64,000 nucleotides of DNA from contig NZ_JAVJSQ010000004.1 of the NCBI RefSeq assembly GCF_040219335.1, positions 558,001-622,000 of the forward strand, in the 5' to 3' direction. The translations under genes and the position numbers were made by a program. Source of the DNA: Gimesia sp. Its GTDB lineage: Bacteria; Planctomycetota; Planctomycetia; Planctomycetales; Planctomycetaceae. A model generated the notes under the pieces. It made no database searches and was not told the DNA's origin. It worked only from the letters and a program-made list of their open reading frames with translations. Of this stretch, positions 9,016 to 18,469 are shown one piece after another (positions within the stretch are counted from its first letter, which is position 1; each line of letters starts with the position of its first letter).

Positions 9016-9516
9016 ATGCAGTCTGTCTGTCTGATTTTAACCCGCTTCTGCCTCTCAGCCTGGGTCGGCGCCGCAGTAATTTTTGTGATCAACGGTGTCC
9101 AGGATGTCACCTTTCAACCTTTTGATTCACTGGTGCGTGACCAGCTGATTTCACTGCACTTCCCCGTCTACTATACGCTGGAGTGGGTCCTGCTGGTGGG
9201 AGCGTTTCTGGGATGCCTGGGAATTCGCTCAAAACAACTGCTGCCCCGCTGGAAAGCAAATCTGATCCTGGCACTGGTCATTCTCACGCTGACAATCAGC
9301 CTGGCCGACTACTTCTGGATCTATCAGCCACTGGAATCCATGATTACGCCTCCGGGCAGTCCGCGGCCAGCCCAGTTCACGAACTATCATCAGGCTTCAA
9401 AATACATCAACAGTATTAATATACTGTTGACCTTCACCGCCGCGATTCTGATCAATCTCCCCGTAATCAGAGAGACGCCTGCGACAAGTGAAGAATCAGT
9501 CGCGAATATGAAATAG
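9016..9516 (+). CDS. Small four-helix membrane protein, DUF4149/TMEM205-like
   Basis: A 166-residue protein with four predicted membrane segments, at about residues 6-25, 55-73, 82-100 and 134-150. A conserved-looking loop carries LISLHFPVYYTLEW between helices one and two and NYHQASKYINSINILL before the last helix. The layout (small, four helices, HFPxYY-type motif after the first helix, xxHxxSxxxN before the last) resembles DUF4149/TMEM205-like proteins, whose function is not established. Its 3' end overlaps the end of hemA on the other strand by 21 bp, so the two genes converge tail to tail. Confidence 0.75.
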   Translation: MQSVCLILTRFCLSAWVGAAVIFVINGVQDVTFQPFDSLVRDQLISLHFPVYYTLEWVLLVGAFLGCLGIRSKQLLPRWKANLILALVILTLTISLADYFWIYQPLESMITPPGSPRPAQFTNYHQASKYINSINILLTFTAAILINLPVIRETPATSEESVANMK

Positions 9517-10776
9517 ATGCTTCAGCGCGTCGAGCAAGCCGTGCGGCGTCCCTTCGCGTGCTTCCTGACGCAGGACTTCCAGTGGTGGATGCAGCAGCTT
9601 ATTCACAATCTGTTCGATCGAGCGTTTAATGAGTTCCTGATCTTTTTCATCCAGATGGGACAGCTTGCTGAACAGCTTGTCAACTTCCTGCTCGCGCACA
9701 TCGTGCCACTGTTCGCGGAGCTGTTTGATAATCGGCCCGGTCGCTCGATGATAGACGCCGTGCATGAAACGCTCGGTTTCTTCGTCGATGATCGTCAGTG
9801 CTTTTTCAACCTCTTTCTGTCGTGCCCGCCGGTTCTTTTCACAGGTCGCTTCCAGGTTATCGATATCGAAGAGAAAGATATTATCGTTAATCTGGCCAAC
9901 TGCAGGAGTAAAATCCCGCGGTGCACCGAGGTCGAGAATAAAGAATGTCTTATTTCCGATCTTCTTTAATACCCGCTGAAACCGTTCCACATCCACAATC
10001 GGCTGAGAGGCTCCGGTCGTACTGACAATCACATCCGCTTCCGCCAGACAGTCATCCAGGACGTCAAACGGACGCGCCTCGCCTCCCACCTTGACTGCCA
10101 GCTTCTGGGCATTTTCCAGGCTGCGATTGACCACGACAATCTTTTTGACTCCTTCATCTTTGAGATAAGTCAGAGTCTCTTCGGCCATCTCACCTGCCCC
10201 GATGACCAGAACAGTCTTGTCGTCAAAACGCTCGAAAATGCTTTTCCCGAAGGTCCCCACCGCCACACTGGCGATCGAAACCCGCCCCTCTGCCAGCATG
10301 GTTTCCGTACGTACCCGCGCCGAAACCCGGATCGCCTGCTGAAACAAGGCATGAGTCAGCGGTCCGCATAAGGCATTCTCGGTCGCCCGCTGATAGGCTT
10401 CTTTGACCTGATTCACAATCTGAGGTTCGCCGAGCACCATACTGTCGAGACTGGAAGCGACCTGAAACAGATGTCGCACGGCATCAGGACCGGTTCGTTC
10501 CAGGAAGTCTTCGAAGAAATCGCTGACCGGAACGTGATGAAATTCCGAAAAGAATTTGGCCAGTTCCTGGTGGGAAGGCCCGGTTTCCGGCTCCTGCGTC
10601 GCGGTATAGAGCTCCACCCGGTTACAGGTAGAGATCACCACCATCTCCGTTTCCGGATACGACTTTTTGAGGATGGAATATGCCTCTTCCAGCTGTTCTT
10701 TTGAGGAGAACGCCAGCTTCTCTCGCACATCCAGTCCCGCTGTCTGGTGGTTACAATATACGACCTGCAGATTCAC
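9496..10776 (-). CDS. hemA: Glutamyl-tRNA reductase HemA
   Basis: HemA reduces glutamyl-tRNA(Glu) to glutamate-1-semialdehyde with NADPH, the first committed step of C5-pathway tetrapyrrole synthesis. The N-terminal catalytic domain has the nucleophile Cys51 in VVISTCNRVELYTAT, then SLDSMVLGEPQIVNQVKEAY. A Rossmann domain (VLVIGAGEMAEETLTYL) and the C-terminal dimerisation helix region follow; 426 residues is normal. The start is GTG 10776, whose GTGA overlaps the stop of the upstream hemX-like gene by 4 bp, implying translational coupling. The haem made here would feed c-type cytochromes such as the large one downstream. Confidence 0.96.
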   Translation of the reverse strand: MNLQVVYCNHQTAGLDVREKLAFSSKEQLEEAYSILKKSYPETEMVVISTCNRVELYTATQEPETGPSHQELAKFFSEFHHVPVSDFFEDFLERTGPDAVRHLFQVASSLDSMVLGEPQIVNQVKEAYQRATENALCGPLTHALFQQAIRVSARVRTETMLAEGRVSIASVAVGTFGKSIFERFDDKTVLVIGAGEMAEETLTYLKDEGVKKIVVVNRSLENAQKLAVKVGGEARPFDVLDDCLAEADVIVSTTGASQPIVDVERFQRVLKKIGNKTFFILDLGAPRDFTPAVGQINDNIFLFDIDNLEATCEKNRRARQKEVEKALTIIDEETERFMHGVYHRATGPIIKQLREQWHDVREQEVDKLFSKLSHLDEKDQELIKRSIEQIVNKLLHPPLEVLRQEAREGTPHGLLDALKHLFHIRD

Positions 10777-11681
10777 AAAGCGGCCCTCTCTGCAGTTGTC
10801 TCCTGCGATTCTATCCGCGGCTGCTCCGATCCGGAATGCCAGGAATCCACGTTCAACAGACGGATATTGGTCAGAATCTGAATGCCAATCACGGTCAGCA
10901 GTAACAGCCCACCGGTCCAGATCGTCAACTGAGCAATATGTTTCTGATTGGGTTGTTTCGTACGCAGGATAAAGACCACACTCAACAGCATCGCCGCCCA
11001 GACAATCTCATAGACAATGATGACCGGGTCAACAAACGAAATGGCCTGAGCTCCCTTGCGAACATAGACACCCAGTCCAATACCGATGCCCATGCCAACC
11101 GTCAGCATGGGAGCGGCGATCATCAAAGCCCAGCGGTTCAACCGCGAGAGCTTAGCCAGACTGGGCAGGTGAAATCCATCAGAAAAATTCTGCTTCTGCT
11201 TTAACCGTCGATGCTGAATCAGATACATCGCGCTGAGCACAAACGAGAGTACAATTCCCACACCTCCCAGGACCAGCAGTGAAGCATGCAGCATCGCCCA
11301 GGATCGAGTCGCAGGCTGCACGAGTGGATTCGTCACGTGATCGACAAAATAGGAAGCCACAACCAGCGCGAGAACCAGCGGAAACAGAAACAGTCCAATC
11401 GAGAGTTCCTCATCGATCAGGTTAATAAACAGATAGATCGCCACCAGCAGCCAGGAGAAAACCACCAGCCAGTCGTGCGTCGAGCCTAACAGGGGTGGCA
11501 GTTGCGTTTCATGGGAGCGATTGAACAGATACGCTGTCTGGGCCACCAGTCCCGCCAGGGAAAACAGAATGATCAGCGGTCGTAGCCATCCGTTCTTCTT
11601 GCGCAGAAACCGGGCCAACTCTAAGCAGAAGGCTACCAGGTAACTGGCCATGAAACAGAAAACAGTCACATTTGACAACAT
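10773..11681 (-). CDS. HemX-like protein of the CcsA/HemX family
   Basis: A 302-residue polytopic membrane protein with about eight hydrophobic segments. It resembles the CcsA/ResC/HemX superfamily (WAMLHASLLVLGGVGIVLSFVLSAMYLIQHRRLK). True CcsA haem lyases carry a tryptophan-rich WGxxWxWD motif; I cannot find one, only SFVDPVIIVYEIVWAAML at the expected place. This, with its 4-bp overlap with hemA, points to a HemX-type role as in the hemAX pair of Bacillus, where HemX lowers HemA level, rather than to haem ligation. That role is inference. Confidence 0.82.
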   Translation of the reverse strand: MLSNVTVFCFMASYLVAFCLELARFLRKKNGWLRPLIILFSLAGLVAQTAYLFNRSHETQLPPLLGSTHDWLVVFSWLLVAIYLFINLIDEELSIGLFLFPLVLALVVASYFVDHVTNPLVQPATRSWAMLHASLLVLGGVGIVLSFVLSAMYLIQHRRLKQKQNFSDGFHLPSLAKLSRLNRWALMIAAPMLTVGMGIGIGLGVYVRKGAQAISFVDPVIIVYEIVWAAMLLSVVFILRTKQPNQKHIAQLTIWTGGLLLLTVIGIQILTNIRLLNVDSWHSGSEQPRIESQETTAERAAL

Positions 11682-11794
11682 GCTGACGACTTTATCACGA
11701 ACAGAAGGGGCTGAATAGTGGTGGGACTGCGGCGTTTCTGATGAGAATCAGAACGGCACCCTATTATAGGGCTGTTCAGCTGGTGAAGGGCAAG

Positions 11795-12835
11795 TCATCT
11801 TGCTTCAGATTCTAATTCGTACTCCGAGATTTTTTTATGCAGCGTATTGCGATTGATCCCCAGCCGGGTGGCTGTCTTGGTCTGGACACCCTGGCAGGAC
11901 CTTAAAACCTGCAAAATCACTTCTTTTTCCACGAGCGATACAACCTGAGTATGCACATCGGTGGAATCCTCTCCCACCCGCTGCAACTCCATGGAAACCA
12001 GATCGCGACAGATCGTCTCCGGATCCTGTGCGCGGGCAGAGACAGCCCGTGGAGCAGAACGCCCGGTCACATGCCCCGGCAGTAAATCCAGCGAAGGACC
12101 ATCTTCACCAGAGAGTACAATCAGACGTTCAACATAGTTCTGCAGCTCGCGAACGTTACCTGGCCAGCTGTAGTTCCTGAATGTGTTCAACACCTCGCTC
12201 GAGAAATTCGGCAGAGGAATCTTTTCTTCTGCAGAGAACTGCTTCGCAAAAAAGTGCACCAGTTCTGGGATATCCTCAGAACGTTCGCGTAGCGGAGGTA
12301 AATCGATGGGAATCACGTTCAATCGATAATACAGGTCTTCTCGGAACCGCCCTGCTTCGATTTCGTCCAGCAGATTTCGGTTGGTAGCTGCGACAATGCG
12401 ACAGTCTACAGAAATCGAACGCGTGTCACCGACACGTTCAAATTCATGCTCCTGCAGAACACGCAGCAGCTTCACCTGCAGCGTAAAACTGACGGAATTA
12501 ATCTCGTCCAGGAAGATGGTTCCTCCGTGGGCCGCTTCGAAACGTCCTGTACGATTCTCAACAGCGCTGGTGAATGCCCCTTTAATGTGACCAAACAGCT
12601 CACTTTCCAGCAGGCTTTCACTCAGAGCACCACAGTTCACACGGATAAAAGGACCCGTTGCGCGCGGACTGAGTTCATGGATTCCACGGGCAATCAGCTC
12701 CTTACCGGTGCCGGTTTCTCCAGTCAGTAAGACCGTCGATGATGTGGCAGCTGCACGACGCGTCAGACGATAGACGTTACGCATCGCAGGGCTGTACCCC
12801 ACCATATCTTCAAAAATAGGGCGATCGTCTTCCAT
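11795..12835 (-). CDS. Sigma-54-dependent activator without sensor domain (PspF-like layout)
   Basis: A 346-residue bacterial enhancer-binding protein. The AAA+ domain starts almost at residue 1: Walker A GETGTGKE at 39-46, sigma-54 contact loop GAFTSA at 86-91, Walker [10 protein letters not shown] at 104-112, then [34 protein letters not shown] and [19 protein letters not shown] Fis-type helix-turn-helix closes the protein ([26 protein letters not shown]). There is no receiver, GAF or PAS domain, so activity must be set by a partner protein, by abundance or by constitutive action, as for PspF. The contact loop departs from canonical GAFTGA by Gly to Ser in the fifth position. No sigma-54 site was found upstream of its neighbours; the one good site in this window lies upstream of dnaK. 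Confidence 0.92.
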   Translation of the reverse strand: MEDDRPIFEDMVGYSPAMRNVYRLTRRAAATSSTVLLTGETGTGKELIARGIHELSPRATGPFIRVNCGALSESLLESELFGHIKGAFTSAVENRTGRFEAAHGGTIFLDEINSVSFTLQVKLLRVLQEHEFERVGDTRSISVDCRIVAATNRNLLDEIEAGRFREDLYYRLNVIPIDLPPLRERSEDIPELVHFFAKQFSAEEKIPLPNFSSEVLNTFRNYSWPGNVRELQNYVERLIVLSGEDGPSLDLLPGHVTGRSAPRAVSARAQDPETICRDLVSMELQRVGEDSTDVHTQVVSLVEKEVILQVLRSCQGVQTKTATRLGINRNTLHKKISEYELESEAR

Positions 12836-13150
12836 TCGTTTATCGGAAAATCCTAATCAGTCACAGCAAGGTAGTTCAATGCCGAAACAAGTTCATAAGC
12901 AGTTTAGTCATAAGCATTTCGGTGAATTAACTTTTCCGAAAGTGGTGCCAGCACTGAATTCACAGCATGAAAACATTGCACCAGCATGCTCAAAAAGATG
13001 GCGAACGCATCAATATGATACGCTATGACTGAAGAGGAAGGAAGTGGTAGACCAATTTTTTTTGAAATTCGGCACGCAATAGAATTAGACTGCGAATAAC
13101 CGCCACTGGAATGCACAATTATTAAGCACACGGCTTAATAATATGGCTTA
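12836..13150. other. Intergenic region between panD and the sigma-54 activator
   Basis: This holds the presumed promoter of the activator gene and the end of panD. A 75-codon frame on the minus strand lacks any protein-like features. The only structure I can support is the hairpin at 13118-13142, listed separately. Confidence 0.45.
13118..13142 (-). terminator. AT-rich hairpin just after panD
   Basis: ATTATTAAGC (13118-13127) and GCTTAATAAT (13133-13142) form a perfect 10-bp stem with a 5-nt loop, 8 bp past the panD stop codon on the minus strand. No clean T-run follows, so termination is only suggested by placement. Confidence 0.45.
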
Positions 13151-13534
13151 TCACGATTCTGAGCTGGTGGCTACCGGCTGACTGGCTGGAATCGGAGTGT
13201 TATTTTCATCAACCAGTACGACCTTGGGTTGATGACCGCGGGCTTCTTTCTCTTTGTATTCCGCATAACTGGCGATAATCACCAGGTCCTGGGGATTTAC
13301 CAGGTGTGCGGCAGCGCCGTTGATGCAGATCACCCCCGAACCGGGCTCTCCTACAATCGCATAGGTGGTTAACCGGGTCCCCGAAGTAATGTTGTAGATC
13401 TGTACCTGTTCGTACTCCACAATATCGGCTGCTTCCATCAATTCCTGATCGATGGTCACACTGCCGTTGTAGGCTAGATTTGCTTCGGTCACCGTGGCTC
13501 GGTGGATTTTTGATTTGAGTAGTACGCGCTTCAT
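13151..13534 (-). CDS. panD: Aspartate 1-decarboxylase PanD
   Basis: PanD makes beta-alanine from aspartate for pantothenate synthesis. It is a pyruvoyl enzyme that cuts itself between Gly and Ser; the site is visible in [32 protein letters not shown] at the N-terminus and [24 protein letters not shown] are family marks. ATG 13534 gives 127 residues, the normal length; an upstream start at 13597 would add 21 unrelated residues. The last 25 or so residues are a short polar tail. The gene lies 133 bp downstream of the RND pump gene on the same strand and could share its transcript, with no known functional link. coaB and coaC, further along the CoA pathway, lie elsewhere in this window. Confidence 0.95.
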   Translation of the reverse strand: MKRVLLKSKIHRATVTEANLAYNGSVTIDQELMEAADIVEYEQVQIYNITSGTRLTTYAIVGEPGSGVICINGAAAHLVNPQDLVIIASYAEYKEKEARGHQPKVVLVDENNTPIPASQPVATSSES

Positions 13535-13667
13535 TCTTCTCAACCTGAAAGAAGATATCGTCTTCTTTTCGACTCTGTCTGGAGGCCTGTCTTTCAAAAT
13601 GGACGGCGTATACTAACCAGACGCCATCACAACAAGCAAGAGCCTGTAATCCTGTTCACAAACAGAA

Positions 13668-16600
13668 TCAAGCCTGGACGGGAGCTGCCTCTGAATGCTG
13701 CCCTTCACTATCATTATAGGCTGCTTCCTCGTGCTTTCCATCCATTTTGTCCCACCAGGGCTCATTCGGCTGCGCCCCCATCATGCGGGCGTACAGGTAA
13801 TAATAGGTGGGAACCAGAAACAACACGAGCACCGTGGCAAGCATCAGACCAAAAATCAGACTGGCCGCCATCGGAATAATAATCTGGGCCTGGAAGGACG
13901 TCTCCTTCAGAATGGGAGCCAGGCCCACGATAGTCGTCATCGATGTCAGCAAAACCGGGCGAAAACGACGACGTCCCGCGTCGACCAGCGCTTCCTTGAG
14001 AGGCAGTCCATCAATGACACGATGATTGATAAAGTCGATCAGAACGATCGAATCATTCACCACCACTCCCGTCAGCGCCACCAGACCAAACAAAGAGAAC
14101 AGGGTCAGTTCCATTCCCAGGATGGCATGTCCAAATACCGCACCAATAATCCCGAAAGGAATGATCCCGAGAATGATCAGGGGTTGCACATAGGATCGGA
14201 ATTCAACTGTCAGCAATGCGAACATGGATGCCAGTGCGATCATCAGTCCGACAATCAGACTGTTCACCGATTCGTTGGTCTGTTCCTGCTGTCCCTCCCA
14301 GCGAACTCTCACGTTCGGATATTTGGCAGCCAGCTCATCGATAAATCCTCCCGGTTTCTTCAATGACTGCACGATTTCGCGGGCATTTCCCTCTTTTTCA
14401 TTGAGGTCGGAATAGACCGTGATTGATCGCTGCTGATCGATCCGGTTGATTTCGGAATAGCCCCGTTTGACGGTGACATCCGCCAGTTCCGTTAACGGGC
14501 GCTCGCTGCCGTCACCAGTCCGGATTCGGATATCATCAAAGCTCATCAGCGAACGTCGCTCTTCTTCCGGGTAACGGACCATCAGTTTGACTTCATGGCG
14601 CCCCCGCTGCAGCCGCATGACCTCTTCGCCGTAGTACGTTGCGCGAACCGTTTCAGCGACATCCGCCAGAGGCACGCCCATGGCGCGGGCTTTATCTTTG
14701 ATTTTGATCTGGAATTCCCACTTTCCTGGACTCGAATCGTCATTCACGTCCTTAACGCCGGGATAGGTTTCCAGCTCTCGTTTGCATGCTTCGACCGCAG
14801 CTTCCAGTTCACTTAAATGCGAACCATCAGAGAGCAGCTTAAACTCAATCGGCTTACCCCCCGGTCCCATTGTGGGCGATTTAAAAGTCATTCGATCGAC
14901 GCCGGGCACTTCACCAACGCGTTCCCGCCAGAGCTCAAGCAGCGCTTCACTTCCGATTGTCCGCTCGCCCGCCTCCACGATTTCAATGCTGACCTTTCCG
15001 ATATGACTGCCTTCAACTGTCCCACCCAACTGGGCCCCGGATTCTTCCCGGGTACCAAAGCCGACGTTTCTTCGAGTCAGCTTAATCAGTGACTGCCCAT
15101 GTTTCTGCTGGTACTCCTGATCCAGATCGAGAAAGTCCTGGCGAATCTTTCGCGTCGCGGCATCGGTAATTGATTTGGGAGTACCATCAGGAAATTCTAC
15201 CGTGGCTTCAATCATCCGATAATCGGTTTTAGGAAACAGATTGAAGGGGGCAAACCCGCCCATGATCAAACCTGCAGAGAGCAGCATTAATGCCGCTGCA
15301 ACCGCCAGCGTCGAAGAGGGATAATTCAGCGAAGCCTTTAATACGGGTGTGTAACATTTTTCGATGAACGCATTCAGTTTCCGTCCGACAAAACCTTCCG
15401 ATTCTCCATTCTGTGCCCCGGATTTCGAGGGCTTTCCATGCGCCAGGTGACAGGGCAGAATAAACGTACTTTCCAAAAGCGAAATGAGCAGCATCGCGAT
15501 TACAGCAATCGGCATCACCGCGATAAACTTGCCCATGATCCCGGAGACAAACAACAACGGAGCAAATGCGATAACAGTTGTCGTTACAGAAGCGCAGACA
15601 GAGGGCAGCACCTCGGAGGCACCATCGACGGCGGCAACGACGAACGATTTCCCCATCTGCCGATGCTCATAGATATTTTCACCGACAACAATCGCGTCAT
15701 CCACGATGATCCCCAGCGCCATCAGAAAGGCGAACATCGAAAGCATGTTCAGAGTCTGCCCCGTGTAATACAATACGATACAGGCACCGAACATTGAAAT
15801 TGGAATCCCCAACGCTACCCAGAACGCTAACCTCGATTCCAGAAAGATGGCCAGAGTGATAAACACCAGAATCAGCCCCTGAAGCCCGTTCGAACTCAAC
15901 AACTCCATACGGTCGCGCACATCGATGGACTGATCTTTCCAGAGCTTGAGCGAATATCCGGGAGGCAGCTGGACATCTTTGACGTACTCCCGCACTTCTT
16001 CCACAATCGCCAGCAGGTCTTCCTGGGATGTACGTTCGACGGCGATCGACATGGCTGGCTTACCGTTGATTTCGCTGATCATGGTCGTATCAGCAAATTC
16101 ATCATGTACTTCCCCCAGGTCATCGACTGTCAGCACGACCCCGCCCGCTTCGGTTACCAGTGGAATTTTTTCAATTTCACTCCCGATCAGATGCTTGTTC
16201 TTCCCCCGCAGCAACAACACCTGAGAATTGGTATTCATCTTACCGCCCGGCAGTTCCAGGTTTTCCCGCCTTACAGTTCGGGCCACATCCTGCAGAGTGA
16301 GGCCATACTTTCGCAGGGTCGCTTCCGGTATCTCAATGTCGATCTGATAATCTCGGGCTCCGGCAATGTTGGCCTGCGAGACCGACTTCAGCTGCAACAG
16401 TTCATCGCGAATCTTCTCGGAAACCGTACGGAGTTCCAGTTCGCTGTTCTCATCTTCGTTCCCGGGCCCAATGACGGCAACTTCAATCGCCACCTGACGA
16501 AAGGTAATCTGCTGAATATCCGGATCCTCTGCCAGTTCGGGAAAACTGGGGATGCGGTCAATTTCGGAGCGGACCTCGTTTAAAATCTTCTGCACGTCAG

Positions 16601-16901
16601 GTACATCGGCGCGGAGTTCAAGTACCAGCGAGCCCATACCTTCACTGGCGATGGAGGTGATCTTTTTAATGCCGTCAATCGCGCGGACGGATTCTTCCAT
16701 CTTCTGGCAGATTCCCTCCTCGACTTCATCGGGGCTAGCTCCGGGGTAAGGCACCGAAACCAGAATGATCTCCAGTTCAAACTCCGGAAAGACTTCGCGT
16801 CGCATGAACATCAGCGACACCAGGCCTACGCCCAGCACGGTGACCATCAACGTGTTCATCGCCGGAGAGTTGTTGATGGCCCATTTAATGACCGACTTCA
16901 T
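13668..16901 (-). CDS. RND efflux transporter, inner-membrane pump
   Basis: A 1077-residue resistance-nodulation-division pump with the usual duplicated layout: membrane helix, large periplasmic part, six-helix bundle, repeated. The fourth helix of the first half has ALGIIVDDAIVVGENIYEH, with the Asp pair 401-402 matching the proton-relay pair of AcrB-type drug pumps and unlike heavy-metal pumps. The second half has ALTGVVVNDSIVLIDFINH. With the adaptor gene upstream it would form a proton-driven tripartite pump; the outer-membrane channel is not encoded here. Its ATG overlaps the adaptor stop in an ATGA, and GGAGAG precedes it, so the two are translationally coupled. Substrate is unknown. 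Confidence 0.93.
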   Translation of the reverse strand: MKSVIKWAINNSPAMNTLMVTVLGVGLVSLMFMRREVFPEFELEIILVSVPYPGASPDEVEEGICQKMEESVRAIDGIKKITSIASEGMGSLVLELRADVPDVQKILNEVRSEIDRIPSFPELAEDPDIQQITFRQVAIEVAVIGPGNEDENSELELRTVSEKIRDELLQLKSVSQANIAGARDYQIDIEIPEATLRKYGLTLQDVARTVRRENLELPGGKMNTNSQVLLLRGKNKHLIGSEIEKIPLVTEAGGVVLTVDDLGEVHDEFADTTMISEINGKPAMSIAVERTSQEDLLAIVEEVREYVKDVQLPPGYSLKLWKDQSIDVRDRMELLSSNGLQGLILVFITLAIFLESRLAFWVALGIPISMFGACIVLYYTGQTLNMLSMFAFLMALGIIVDDAIVVGENIYEHRQMGKSFVVAAVDGASEVLPSVCASVTTTVIAFAPLLFVSGIMGKFIAVMPIAVIAMLLISLLESTFILPCHLAHGKPSKSGAQNGESEGFVGRKLNAFIEKCYTPVLKASLNYPSSTLAVAAALMLLSAGLIMGGFAPFNLFPKTDYRMIEATVEFPDGTPKSITDAATRKIRQDFLDLDQEYQQKHGQSLIKLTRRNVGFGTREESGAQLGGTVEGSHIGKVSIEIVEAGERTIGSEALLELWRERVGEVPGVDRMTFKSPTMGPGGKPIEFKLLSDGSHLSELEAAVEACKRELETYPGVKDVNDDSSPGKWEFQIKIKDKARAMGVPLADVAETVRATYYGEEVMRLQRGRHEVKLMVRYPEEERRSLMSFDDIRIRTGDGSERPLTELADVTVKRGYSEINRIDQQRSITVYSDLNEKEGNAREIVQSLKKPGGFIDELAAKYPNVRVRWEGQQEQTNESVNSLIVGLMIALASMFALLTVEFRSYVQPLIILGIIPFGIIGAVFGHAILGMELTLFSLFGLVALTGVVVNDSIVLIDFINHRVIDGLPLKEALVDAGRRRFRPVLLTSMTTIVGLAPILKETSFQAQIIIPMAASLIFGLMLATVLVLFLVPTYYYLYARMMGAQPNEPWWDKMDGKHEEAAYNDSEGQHSEAAPVQA

Positions 16902-18346
16902 TTCAACTCTCCTTCACGGACAGGCATTCCCTCATTGGCTACACTTAAGGGCGAGGTCACCACACGATCGCCGGGCTTGAGCCCTGAAGCCCCCAGTTCT
17001 ACCAGCAACTGACTGTCGCTGGTATCAACCACGCGAATCTTCTCTTCGTGCAGCTTGCCTTTCCGGACAATCCAGACCAGGTTACCTGGTCGAATTGCCG
17101 TTTCGGGTATTTCGAGCAAAGAAACATTACCTTCAAGAGGAATTTCCACCGAGACGTACATACCTCGCGCCAGCGGCGGTGCCCCCACAACCTGAGTCGT
17201 TGGTTTTCCGTTAACCAGAATTTCAGTCGGTCGCGGATCAGACACGACAATCCGGCAAGGAACCGTACGGGTTTTCTCATCCAGTCCGATCCCATCGTAG
17301 CGGGAGAGCTTGCCATTCCAGATAAATTTTCTACCGCCAATTTCGTAGTTCACTTTGACAGGCAACTGGGGAAGTTGATATCCCAGATCATGCCGTCCGC
17401 CATTCCCGGCAACGGGCACAGGTTTGCCCTTTTGAGCAGCTTGTGCCGCATGCTGCCAGAGTTGATAGAGTTCTTCCATCCGCAGATTGGTACGCACTTC
17501 AACCGAAGATGTGTCTTCGATCATTACCAGGGGATCACCGACCTTCACATACCCATCTTTTTCTACCGTATCCTCCACGATGACACCATTGATGGGCGAA
17601 TAGATTTTCGTACGCTTCAAATCCAGCTGCGCACGGGAAAGCTGTACTTTGACCAGATCGCGGGCATGCATCATCCGTTGTCGACGTGACCGCAGCAGGT
17701 CTGCTTCGTTGGTCAGTTTCTGCAGCGCGTTCCGTGCAGCCAGTTCACCCCGCTTGGCTTCTTCGTATTCCGTATCAGAGACGACATTCCGCGTCCGCAG
17801 TTTTTCGACCCGGCTTAACTGACTTTTCTGCAGCAGGACTTCTTCGTGTGCCAGATCGATCATTGCTTTTGCATTATCGATTTCCACTTCCAGTTCATCG
17901 ATGGCGTTCTGAGCCTGCCCCAGTTCCTGTGTCAGACGCTGCACCTCCAACTGGTAATTTTCCGGATCGATCTGAATCAGCAGACTTCCATCTCCGCCAG
18001 CTTCCTTTTCCTGCTGCGTGGCTTTATGCACCAGATTACCGACCTTACATCCATCTTTCGTATAGAGCACCTTGCCAGCGACTTCCGCTGCCAGCTTCAC
18101 TTCTCGCGAGGGAACCACAATCCCATCGACGGCAATGGTCACTCCCGAATCGGAAACCTTGATCGTTTCGGTTGAGACCAGGGGCGCGGTCTGTTCGGTC
18201 AGAGTTTCCTGCTGTTCCGGCTCCTGCTTCATGGCTTTCAGAACAACCATACTGCCACCACCGATCCCCAGAATCAGAATCGGCAGCAAAATATGCTTCA
18301 GCTTCTTAGACCAGCTTTGAGATGTTTTTGTTTTCGTTTCTGACAT
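16898..18346 (-). CDS. RND pump periplasmic adaptor (HlyD/MFP family)
   Basis: A 482-residue membrane fusion protein. An N-terminal anchor lies at about residues 17-34 (HILLPILILGIGGGSMVVL). It is followed by a biotinyl-lipoyl-like half (KLAAEVAGKVLYTKDG), a helical hairpin with strong coiled-coil character at about residues 140-230, the second lipoyl half (TKIYSPINGVIVEDTVEKDGYVKVGDPLVMI) and beta-barrel/membrane-proximal parts. It links the downstream pump to an outer-membrane channel. It is the first gene of an overlapping pair with the pump and lies 123 bp after tetR on the same strand, so the repressor probably controls it. Confidence 0.92.
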   Translation of the reverse strand: MSETKTKTSQSWSKKLKHILLPILILGIGGGSMVVLKAMKQEPEQQETLTEQTAPLVSTETIKVSDSGVTIAVDGIVVPSREVKLAAEVAGKVLYTKDGCKVGNLVHKATQQEKEAGGDGSLLIQIDPENYQLEVQRLTQELGQAQNAIDELEVEIDNAKAMIDLAHEEVLLQKSQLSRVEKLRTRNVVSDTEYEEAKRGELAARNALQKLTNEADLLRSRRQRMMHARDLVKVQLSRAQLDLKRTKIYSPINGVIVEDTVEKDGYVKVGDPLVMIEDTSSVEVRTNLRMEELYQLWQHAAQAAQKGKPVPVAGNGGRHDLGYQLPQLPVKVNYEIGGRKFIWNGKLSRYDGIGLDEKTRTVPCRIVVSDPRPTEILVNGKPTTQVVGAPPLARGMYVSVEIPLEGNVSLLEIPETAIRPGNLVWIVRKGKLHEEKIRVVDTSDSQLLVELGASGLKPGDRVVTSPLSVANEGMPVREGELK

Positions 18347-18469
18347 GACTGATTTCTATGCTGAATCGCATTCCTACGAGAGTTGGCTGCGGACGCTTCC
18401 GACCAACGGGAGATTACCGGGAAGAACTGAGTGGTCTATCGATCTAGTCGCATTCTGCCTTGCTCCGGT

